DNA of 18,388 nt from M55B157 sp964626275 (GTDB lineage: Bacteria; Actinomycetota; Actinomycetes; S36-B12): assembly GCA_964626275.1 (NCBI GenBank), contig CAZVCZ010000026.1, positions 1 to 18,388 of the forward strand, in the 5' to 3' direction. Each line of letters begins with the position of its first letter. Position 1 is the stretch's first letter. A program made the translations under genes and the position numbers. Shown here piece by piece: positions 6,773-13,059 of the stretch. The notes under the pieces were generated by a model. It was not told where the DNA came from and ran no database searches. It saw nothing but the letters and a program-made list of their open reading frames with translations.

Positions 6773-7681
6773 ATGGCGTTGCGGTGCGCGATCATTGGGT
6801 CGGGGAATATTGGTACGGATTTGATGGTCAAGATGCTGCGTAGTGATGTTCTTGATTTGCGGGCTCTGGTGGGGATTGATCCGGATTCGGATGGTTTGGC
6901 GCGGGCCCGTGCGTTGGGTGTGGGTGTGTCGCATGAGGGCCCGGATTGGGTGTTGGATAACGCGGGTGAGTTCGACATGGTCTTCGATGCAACGAGTGCG
7001 TATGTGCATGTGCGTTATTACAAGAAGTATGCCGAGGCGGGGATCACCGCGATCGATTTAACACCGGCGGCGCGGGGCCCGAAGGTGATCGCGGCGGTGA
7101 ACCTGACTGAGCATCTGGATGCACCGAACATCAATATGGTGACCTGTGGGGGTCAGGCGACGACACCGATGGTGTTCGCGGTGCGTCGAGCGGTTGCGTC
7201 GTTGCCGTATGCGGAGATGGTGTCCACGGTCGCGAGCAAGTCGGCGGGTCCGGGGACGCGTCAGAATATTGATGAGTTCACCAAGACCACCTCCACGGCG
7301 TTGCGGGAGATCGGGGGCGCGGACACCTCGAAGGCGATCATCATCTTGAATCCGGCCGAACCGCCGATCATGATGCGCAACACCGTGTTCGCCGGCCTGC
7401 CCGAGGGAACTGATCATGAGGCGGTGTTGGAGTCGATTTGGGCGATGGAGAAGGAGGTCGCCGCCTACGTGCCCGGCTACCGGTTGAAGAATCCGCCGGT
7501 GATCGAGGAAGGCCCCTACTCCACTCCCGGTGGTGTGGTGCCCCATCGTGCGGTGATCCTGCTCGAAGTGGAAGGGGCCGGGGACTACCTGCCGGCGTAT
7601 GCGGGGAATTTGGACATCATGACCGCCGCCGCAATGCGTGTGGGTGAAGCGATCGCCGAACATCGAGGAGTCAGCGCATGA
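6773..7681 (+). CDS. dmpF: Acetaldehyde dehydrogenase (acylating)
   Basis: The 302-residue protein has an N-terminal Rossmann motif GSGNIG (9-14), the catalytic cysteine C125 in NMVTCGGQAT, and the family block around NIDEFTKTT. It converts acetaldehyde, NAD+ and CoA to acetyl-CoA. In this family it forms a complex with the aldolase, and acetaldehyde is channelled between them. The start ATG at 6773 has GAGGAG about 9 bases upstream, and its stop overlaps the aldolase start (ATGA), as expected for partners made together. Codon use is unlike pepN: the first half strongly favours G or T at third positions (GCG, TTG, GAT, GGT). The symbol is given by pathway analogy (also called MhpF/BphJ). Confidence 0.95.
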   Translation: MALRCAIIGSGNIGTDLMVKMLRSDVLDLRALVGIDPDSDGLARARALGVGVSHEGPDWVLDNAGEFDMVFDATSAYVHVRYYKKYAEAGITAIDLTPAARGPKVIAAVNLTEHLDAPNINMVTCGGQATTPMVFAVRRAVASLPYAEMVSTVASKSAGPGTRQNIDEFTKTTSTALREIGGADTSKAIIILNPAEPPIMMRNTVFAGLPEGTDHEAVLESIWAMEKEVAAYVPGYRLKNPPVIEEGPYSTPGGVVPHRAVILLEVEGAGDYLPAYAGNLDIMTAAAMRVGEAIAEHRGVSA

Positions 7682-8751
7682 CCACCACAACCTCTCCATC
7701 TACCTCCACGGGTGTGGACTACCGCTTGATCGATTCCACGCTGCGGGACGGCTCCCATGCGATCTCCCATCAGTATTACGCCGAGGATGTGATCAAGATC
7801 GTCGCCGGCCTGGACCGGGCGGGGGTGCAGGTGATCGAGATCGCCCACGGCGACGGCCTGGGCGGATCGAGCTTCAACTACGGCTTCTCCGCCGTCGATG
7901 AGAAGGAACTCATCGCCAAGGCCTGCGACACGACCGTCAACGCCGATATCGCGTGTTTGATGTTGCCCGGCATCGGCCTGGCCGATGACCTGCGGGAGGT
8001 CCGGGAGTTGGGGGTGAACGTGGCCCGCATCGCGGTGCACTGCACCGAGGCGGACATCACCGAACAACACATCAAGGTCGCCAAGGAACTCGGCATGGAA
8101 ACCATCGGGTTCCTCATGATGGCCCACATGAACTCCCCCGAAGGCCTCGTCGAACAGGCCAAACTCCTGCAGTCCTACGGTGCGGACACCATCTATATCG
8201 CCGATTCGGCCGGGGCGATGACCACCGAGGATGTTCGCCGCCGCGTCAACGCCCTCGTGAAGGCCCTCGACGTGCCCGTCGGGGTGCACGCCCACAACAA
8301 CCTCGCCATGGCCGTATCCAACTCGATCGCCGCCTACGAAGAAGGTGCCGCGAACCTCGATGGAACCTCCGCGGGCCTCGGTGCCGGCGCGGGGAACTGC
8401 CCCACCGAAATCCTCGCCGCCGTGTCCGATAAGTACGGCATCACCACCGGCGTGGACCCCCTCGCCCTCATGGACCTCGCCGAAGACATCGTCCGCCCCC
8501 TCATGCCCCGCCAACAAGTCATCGACCGCGCCGGACTCCTGCTCGGCTACGCCGGGGTCTACGGCAGCTTCCTCCTCCACGCCGAACGCGCCGCCCAACG
8601 CTACAACGTCCCCATCGCCGACATCCTCCTCGAACTCGGCGCCCGCCAAGTCGTCGGCGGCCAAGAAGACATGATCATCGACGTCGCCCTCGAACTCGCC
8701 ACCCAACACGCAGAAAGCGAACTCACCGACCCCGGAATGGAGACCCGATAA
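7678..8751 (+). CDS. dmpG: 4-hydroxy-2-oxovalerate aldolase
   Basis: The 357-residue protein is a class II pyruvate aldolase of the DmpG/MhpE type. It shows DSTLRDGSHA (19-28; R23, D24, H27), CLMLPGIGLADDL (93-105) and the metal-binding GVHAHNNL (202-209; H204, H206). The usual tyrosine region LLGYAGVYGSF lies in the C-terminal domain that docks the dehydrogenase. It splits 4-hydroxy-2-oxovalerate into pyruvate and acetaldehyde. The start overlaps the dehydrogenase stop. The last 500 bases have a striking codon choice, almost all C or A at third positions (GAA for Glu, CAA for Gln, CTC for Leu), the reverse of the preceding gene, which may indicate a mosaic origin. Confidence 0.96.
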   Translation: MTTTTSPSTSTGVDYRLIDSTLRDGSHAISHQYYAEDVIKIVAGLDRAGVQVIEIAHGDGLGGSSFNYGFSAVDEKELIAKACDTTVNADIACLMLPGIGLADDLREVRELGVNVARIAVHCTEADITEQHIKVAKELGMETIGFLMMAHMNSPEGLVEQAKLLQSYGADTIYIADSAGAMTTEDVRRRVNALVKALDVPVGVHAHNNLAMAVSNSIAAYEEGAANLDGTSAGLGAGAGNCPTEILAAVSDKYGITTGVDPLALMDLAEDIVRPLMPRQQVIDRAGLLLGYAGVYGSFLLHAERAAQRYNVPIADILLELGARQVVGGQEDMIIDVALELATQHAESELTDPGMETR

Positions 8752-8754
8752 TCC

Positions 8755-9537
8755 ATGAGTGCTCTTGATGCGGATGCGCTGGCAGCCCGACTGATTGATG
8801 CGGCAGCGACGCGAACGGCGACGACTCCGCTCACCGATGACCATCCAGACCTGGACATTCCGACGGCGTATTCGATCCAGGACGCGGTCGTGCGGGCCCG
8901 GGTGGGTGCTGGAGCGACGATCGCTGGAGCGAAACTGGGGCTGACCAGCGTGGCGAAGCAGCAGCAGATGAATGTCGACTCCCCGCTGTATGGCTTCCTC
9001 ACCGACGACATGCTGATCGACACGGGCACGGACCTGCAGTGCAGCAACTACATCCAGCCGCGCTGCGAGCCGGAGATCGCGTTCCTGCTCGGCCGGGACC
9101 TGCACGGCTCGGATATCTCCGCTGCCCACGTCATCGCCGCATCCGACCTCGTCTTTCCCGCAATCGACGTGTTGGATTCCCGGTTCTCGGGCTACAAATT
9201 CACCCTGCCCGACGTCGTCGCCGACAACTCCTCCTGCGCAGGGTTCACCCTGGGAGGCATGGGCATCTCGCCGGTCGGCCTCGACCTAAGCCTGACGGGG
9301 TGCGCTTTCTACAAGAACGGCCGGCTCGTGGCGACCGCGAGCGGTGCGGCCGTGCTCGGCCATCCCGCTGCAGCCGTGGCGTGGTTGGTGCGCGAATTGT
9401 CCACCCGGGATCGGGGTTTGAGTGCGGGCCAGGTGGTCCTCGCCGGCTCGATGACGGAGGCGATTGCCGTCGCCCCCGGTGACACCGTGACCAGTCGCAT
9501 CGACCACATGGGTTCGGTCACCCTCGCCTGCGTATAA
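8755..9537 (+). CDS. dmpH: 4-oxalocrotonate (2-oxo-3-hexenedioate) decarboxylase
   Basis: The 260-residue protein is in the same family as the hydratase at 5972 but carries the decarboxylase-type blocks QPRCEPEIAFLLG (101-113) and DVLDSRFSGYKFTLPDVVAD (138-157). K60 and the metal-site acids E105 and E107 are present, with D138 where the hydratase has E138. It removes CO2 from 2-oxo-3-hexenedioate to give 2-hydroxypenta-2,4-dienoate, which the hydratase consumes; in this family the two enzymes form a complex. The ATG follows the aldolase stop by 3 bases. With the tautomerase and the semialdehyde dehydrogenase it completes the oxidative (4-oxalocrotonate) branch of meta-cleavage. Confidence 0.9.
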   Translation: MSALDADALAARLIDAAATRTATTPLTDDHPDLDIPTAYSIQDAVVRARVGAGATIAGAKLGLTSVAKQQQMNVDSPLYGFLTDDMLIDTGTDLQCSNYIQPRCEPEIAFLLGRDLHGSDISAAHVIAASDLVFPAIDVLDSRFSGYKFTLPDVVADNSSCAGFTLGGMGISPVGLDLSLTGCAFYKNGRLVATASGAAVLGHPAAAVAWLVRELSTRDRGLSAGQVVLAGSMTEAIAVAPGDTVTSRIDHMGSVTLACV

Positions 9538-9555
9538 CCATCGAAAGGAGTCACC

Positions 9556-9753
9556 ATGCCCATGATCCAGGTCACGATGCTCGAGGGCAGGACCGTCGAG
9601 CAGAAGCACGAGTTGATGCGCCGACTGACTGAAGCGACAGCTGAGGTGCTCGGTGGTGATCCGCAGAGAGTCCGAGTGGCGCTATACGAAGTCTCACCGG
9701 ATGAGTGGGCCATCGGCGGGGAGCCGGTATCGAAGTTGCGACCGAACGGCTGA
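9556..9753 (+). CDS. dmpI: 4-oxalocrotonate tautomerase
   Basis: The 65-residue protein is the normal size for the family (about 62). After removal of Met1 the N-terminal proline is the catalytic base. The strand QVTMLEGRT, the arginine pair RVRV (about 39-42) and WAIGGEPVSK (51-60) match 4-oxalocrotonate tautomerases, which form hexamers. It isomerises 2-hydroxymuconate to 2-oxo-3-hexenedioate, feeding the decarboxylase just upstream. GAAAGGAG lies 5 bases before the start. A longer reading in the neighbouring frame from 9705 would overlap this gene and is not needed. Confidence 0.94.
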   Translation: MPMIQVTMLEGRTVEQKHELMRRLTEATAEVLGGDPQRVRVALYEVSPDEWAIGGEPVSKLRPNG

Positions 9754-9761
9754 CCGAACCC

Positions 9762-10157
9762 ATGCCGTGGCACAGAGCGCTCCCCTTCGATGAGCTCACC
9801 GACGACACAGCGGTCCGGGTTGATCTCGATCAGCGCGCGGTCCTCATCGCCCTGGTCGACGATCAGGTCCACGCCATCACCGACGTGTGCCCACACCGGG
9901 GCGCATCGCTGAGCGAGGGGATTCTCCGCGATGGGTGCATCACGTGTCCGTCCCATCTGTGGCGTTTCAGTGTCGTGGACGGCCAGAAGCAGGGCGATCC
10001 GCGTACCCGGCTGGCGGTGTACCCCACTCGGATCATCGCGTCATGGGTCGAGGTCGATCTCCCCCCTCAGGAACCGAAGCGCTCACTGCGAGAAACACTG
10101 CTCGCCCACGCCCGAGGCGAATCTCTCGCGTCGGATTCAGGCCAAGGGATGATGTGA
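9762..10157 (+). CDS. Rieske-type [2Fe-2S] ferredoxin
   Basis: The 131-residue soluble protein has a Rieske cluster motif: C43-x-H45, 16 residues, C62-x2-H65 (CPHRGASLSEG then CPSHLWRF). The length and WRF...G sequence after the second ligand pair resemble the ferredoxin components of ring-hydroxylating dioxygenases and diiron monooxygenases such as T4moC. It would carry electrons to an oxygenase, but no oxygenase or reductase gene is present in the window. The ATG at 9762 is preferred over 9705, which would overlap the tautomerase by 49 bases; no strong ribosome-binding site supports either. Its stop overlaps the start of the HAD gene (TGATG). Confidence 0.88.
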   Translation: MPWHRALPFDELTDDTAVRVDLDQRAVLIALVDDQVHAITDVCPHRGASLSEGILRDGCITCPSHLWRFSVVDGQKQGDPRTRLAVYPTRIIASWVEVDLPPQEPKRSLRETLLAHARGESLASDSGQGMM

Positions 10158-10810
10158 TGACGACACACCAGCGGGGTCTCTTACTCGATGTCGGGGTCGT
10201 GTTCTTCAAATCCGCGTGGGAGATCGCCGATGACTACGAGCGGCTGCGGGGGTTGCCGGCGGGAACTGTTCAAGGCCGCGGTCCCTTCGATCCCGACGGG
10301 GATGAACGCTGGCAGCGCTATCTCTCCGGAGAGTTGAACGAACGCGACTATTGGCTGACATTCGCGAAGAACGCGGAGGAGCGCGGCGCTCCTCTCGACG
10401 GGCATCCGACCCTCATGCGCGCGATGTTCCAGACTCCGGGTGTCGAGCCGATTCGCGCCGAGGGGCTGGACCTGGCGCGACGGGTTCATCAGGCAGGCCG
10501 TCGACTCGGCATCCTCACCAATGAACTCATGGACTTCCAGGGCCGGGAGTGGGTGGAGGCCCAGCCATGGTTCGAATGGTTCGACATCGTGATCGATTCC
10601 AGCGAACTCGGCATCCGCAAGCCCGACCCGCGTGCCTACGAGGCGGCTATCGACGCCATGGGCATGCCCGCTGATCGGATCGTGTTCATCGACGATAACC
10701 CGGTGTACGCAAAGGGTGGCACCGAGAGCGGCATGCTGAGCATCCTGCTCGACGTTCGAGATCCCGAAGCTGCGTACGCAGAGGCCGAGGAGCTCCTCGA
10801 CCTTCGCTAG
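10157..10810 (+). CDS. HAD-superfamily hydrolase with atypical motif I
   Basis: The 217-residue protein shows the HAD motifs in order: motif I LLLDVGVVFF (nucleophile D11), motif II ILTNE (T121), motif III GIRKPDP (K155) and motif IV IVFIDDNP (D179, D180), with a helical cap between motifs I and II. The residue two after the nucleophile is Gly13 rather than the usual aspartate of HAD phosphatases. Some subfamilies, such as YihX-like proteins, also have glycine here and still act on phosphate esters, so a phosphatase role is not excluded. It starts on the last base of the Rieske gene stop and is the last gene of the plus-strand operon. Its substrate is unknown; an aryl or sugar phosphate is possible. 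Confidence 0.85.
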   Translation: MTTHQRGLLLDVGVVFFKSAWEIADDYERLRGLPAGTVQGRGPFDPDGDERWQRYLSGELNERDYWLTFAKNAEERGAPLDGHPTLMRAMFQTPGVEPIRAEGLDLARRVHQAGRRLGILTNELMDFQGREWVEAQPWFEWFDIVIDSSELGIRKPDPRAYEAAIDAMGMPADRIVFIDDNPVYAKGGTESGMLSILLDVRDPEAAYAEAEELLDLR

Positions 10811-10838
10811 ACCTCGGGCAGTCCTCGGTAGACGCCGT

Positions 10839-12296
10839 TCAGGCCTTGTCGATTTGCATGATGACGGCCTTCGGCTCGGTGAAGAACTCCCGGCTGAAAT
10901 TGCCGCCCTCGCGACCCACGCCTGAATCACCGACGCCGCCGAAGGGTGCCCGGAGGTCACGGATGAAGAAGCAGTTCACCCAGACGGTCCCGGCATCCAA
11001 TCGGGCTGACACTCTGTGTGCGCGAGACAGGTTCTCCGTGAACACCATCGCGTTGAGGCCGTAGCGAGTGTCGTTCGCCAGCGCAATCGCCTCCTCCTCG
11101 GTGTCGAATCGCGTCGCGACGGTCACCGGCCCGAAGATCTCCTCTTTCACCACGCGCGCATCTGCAGGCGCATCGGTGATGATCGTCGGCTGCACACCCC
11201 AGCCTTCGCCGAGACCGCCGGTGAGCACCCGACCGCCGCCGAGGGCCTCACTGCCGAGATATCCCGATACCTTGGTGAAGTGCTCCTCGCTCGCGAGGGC
11301 CGGGGAGAATTCCGTCGCCGGATCCTTCGGGTCGCCGATCACCAGCGCTTCCGCTGCCGCCTTGTAGCGAGTGATGAAGTCCTCGTAGATGCCGTTCTGC
11401 ACATAGAGGCGACTTCCCGCGAGGCACACCTGACCGGCGTTGCGGAAGATCGCCTGCACCGCCCAGTGCACCGCGTTGTCGAGGTCGGCGTCGTCGAAGA
11501 TGATGTTCGCGCCCTTACCGCCGAGTTCCAGGCTGACCGGGGTGAGGTTGCGCGCGGCGACGCCGCTGATGATCTTTCCGGTCCCGGACTCCCCCGTGAA
11601 GGTGATCCGATCGACGTCGGGATTCTCCGTCAGCGCCGAGCCGGCTGAGTCCGGTCCGTAGCCGTGCAGCACGTTGAGTACCCCGGGCGGGAAGCCTGCC
11701 TCGATCGCCAGGCGCGCCAGAATTGTCGCCGACACCGGGGTGTCCTCCGCCGGCTTCCACACCACCGTGTTGCCCCAGGCCAGCGCCGGCATGACCTTCC
11801 AGGTGCCGAGCATGAGCGGGAAGTTCCACGGCGAGATCGCCGCTGCCACGCCCACGGGCTCCCAGCGCAGATAGGCGTGATGTCCAGAATCCATGGGGAA
11901 TGCCTCGGCGGTGGACATCCGCGCATGATCAGCGAAGAAGCGGACGTTCAACTCCGAGCGCGTGACATCGTGATGCGACTGCGTGATCGGCTTCGCCATG
12001 TCACGGGTGTCGGCCATGGCGAGTTCCTCGGCATGCTCCACCATGAGATCAGCGAGCCGGTGCATGAGCTGTTGACGCTTCTCGTATCCCATCCGCGGCC
12101 AGGGCCCCTCATCAAAGGCCCGTCGTGCCGCGGCTACAGCCGCATCGGCCTCGGCCTTCCCGCCGCAGGCGATGACCGCCCAGGGCTCGCGGGTGTAGGG
12201 GTCGATGTCGAGCATGGTCGAGCCGTCGAAGGAGGGCACCTCCTCGCCATAGATGATGTGACCGAAGAAGGGCAAGGAATCCGCGGCGGTGTTCAT
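10839..12296 (-). CDS. dmpC: 2-hydroxymuconic semialdehyde dehydrogenase
   Basis: The 485-residue protein is an NAD-dependent aldehyde dehydrogenase with N158 (SPWNFP), the FTGESGTG nucleotide loop (233-240), E257 (LELGG) and the catalytic C291 (GQVCLAGSR). The C-terminal block VNCFFIRDLRAPFGG followed by REGGNFSREFFTEPKAV is typical of XylG/DmpC semialdehyde dehydrogenases rather than general ones. It oxidises the ring-cleavage product to 2-hydroxymuconate, the substrate of the tautomerase. It is on the opposite strand to the rest of the lower pathway and ends 28 bp from the HAD gene, tail to tail. The start has no ribosome-binding site; a GACGC-TT-GCGTC palindrome lies 12 bases upstream. 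The symbol is by pathway analogy. Confidence 0.9.
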   Translation of the reverse strand: MNTAADSLPFFGHIIYGEEVPSFDGSTMLDIDPYTREPWAVIACGGKAEADAAVAAARRAFDEGPWPRMGYEKRQQLMHRLADLMVEHAEELAMADTRDMAKPITQSHHDVTRSELNVRFFADHARMSTAEAFPMDSGHHAYLRWEPVGVAAAISPWNFPLMLGTWKVMPALAWGNTVVWKPAEDTPVSATILARLAIEAGFPPGVLNVLHGYGPDSAGSALTENPDVDRITFTGESGTGKIISGVAARNLTPVSLELGGKGANIIFDDADLDNAVHWAVQAIFRNAGQVCLAGSRLYVQNGIYEDFITRYKAAAEALVIGDPKDPATEFSPALASEEHFTKVSGYLGSEALGGGRVLTGGLGEGWGVQPTIITDAPADARVVKEEIFGPVTVATRFDTEEEAIALANDTRYGLNAMVFTENLSRAHRVSARLDAGTVWVNCFFIRDLRAPFGGVGDSGVGREGGNFSREFFTEPKAVIMQIDKA

Positions 12297-12372
12297 GGAG
12301 TGCAGTCTGACGCTTGCGTCCCCCTCAGTGGAATACCTCGAGCCAAGTGTCCCGCAGAACAGAACCTCTTGT
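12297..12372 (-). promoter_or_regulatory. Promoter region of the semialdehyde dehydrogenase gene
   Basis: This 76-bp gap holds a short inverted repeat GACGC-TT-GCGTC (12309-12320) next to the dehydrogenase start, and a second one, GAACA...TGTTC (12357-12374), which reaches into the stop of the preceding gene. A weak -10 candidate, CAGACT, lies 7 bases before the ATG. None of the TTCCGC-type palindromes of the 4443-4485 region is found here, so shared control by the IclR protein is not evident. Confidence 0.35.
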
Positions 12373-13002
12373 TCAGTCGAAGAACGGCGGGGCGGTCCGT
12401 GTTCGCTTGATCTCGAAGAATCCCGGAGTGCTGGCCACCAGCAGGCAGCCGTCCCACAGACGTCCAGCTGCCTCCCCCTTCGGCACCGGAGTGACGACCG
12501 GACCGAAGAAGGCGGTAAGACCAGCCGAGCCCGGAAAAGCGATCACGGGAGTGCCGACATCGTCACCCACCAGGTCCATTGCCTGGGCATGGCTCGCGCG
12601 CAGCCGTTCATCCTCAGCATCCGTCGTCGCTGCCGCCAGCAGCGAATCGGGCAGGCCCAGAGCCTCGATTGCTCCTCGGACCGCCCCATCGAAGTCTTCC
12701 CCGCCGGGGTGGATGCGGGTGCCGATCTCGGTATAGAGCGGCCCCACGATGCCCTCACCCTCGAGGTCAGCCGCAGCCATGACCACGCGCACCGGACCCC
12801 AAGCCTTCGCCATCAACTGCGCGTACTGCTCGGGGATGTCCCGACCCTCATTCAAGACCGCCAGGCTCATGACATGCCAGCGGACCTCTACCGGCCGCAC
12901 CATCTCGACCTCCAGCATCCATCGCGAGGTCAACCAGGCCCAGGGACAGATCGGATCGAACCAGAAATCAACCGGCACGACCGCCGAATCCGATGCGCTC
13001 AC
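12373..13002 (-). CDS. DsbA-family oxidoreductase, mycothiol-dependent nitroreductase (Rv2466c) type, with CPWA active site
   Basis: The 209-residue protein matches M. tuberculosis Rv2466c throughout from memory: DFWFDP at the start, WHVMSLAVLNE, EQYAQLMAKAWGPVRV, VGTPVI, FFGPV and KRTRT near the end. It has a thioredoxin-like fold with a helical insertion and uses mycothiol. The active-site motif is C19-P-W-A22, where Rv2466c has C19-P-W-C22, so only the attacking cysteine remains and chemistry would be monothiol. The GTG start at 13002 lies 6 bases after TAGCGT, suggesting a leaderless message. It is divergent from pepN across 57 bp, the same arrangement as Rv2466c-Rv2467, so it belongs to the housekeeping side of the window. 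Confidence 0.9.
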   Translation of the reverse strand: MSASDSAVVPVDFWFDPICPWAWLTSRWMLEVEMVRPVEVRWHVMSLAVLNEGRDIPEQYAQLMAKAWGPVRVVMAAADLEGEGIVGPLYTEIGTRIHPGGEDFDGAVRGAIEALGLPDSLLAAATTDAEDERLRASHAQAMDLVGDDVGTPVIAFPGSAGLTAFFGPVVTPVPKGEAAGRLWDGCLLVASTPGFFEIKRTRTAPPFFD

Positions 13003-13008
13003 ACCTCG

Positions 13009-13014
13009 ACGCTA
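13009..13014 (-). promoter_or_regulatory. -10 element TAGCGT of a probable leaderless transcript
   Basis: On the minus strand TAGCGT fits TANNNT and is followed by 6 bases (CGAGGT) and the GTG start at 13002. The geometry is the same as at 4489-4494 and 16329-16334. It lies in the 57-bp divergent gap shared with pepN. Confidence 0.5.
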
Positions 13015-13059
13015 CCGCCTCAGGCTGAAGCATCATCATCCCCGTGCCAGGATGGCCCG

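Noticed and set aside
7585..9129. Long open frame (514 codons) on the minus strand across the aldolase and decarboxylase genes
   Set aside because: It is antisense to well-supported enzymes; its Gly/Val/Asp/His-rich composition is what high-GC antisense frames look like, and no motif is seen.
10811..10838. Possible bidirectional terminator between the convergent HAD and dehydrogenase genes
   Set aside because: The 28-bp gap has no convincing hairpin or T-run on either strand.
12289..13059. Apparent 257-codon extension of the pepN reading frame upstream of the GTG at 13060
   Set aside because: It lies antisense over the Rv2466c-like gene, shows no PepN similarity, and the protein from 13060 already has the full family length.
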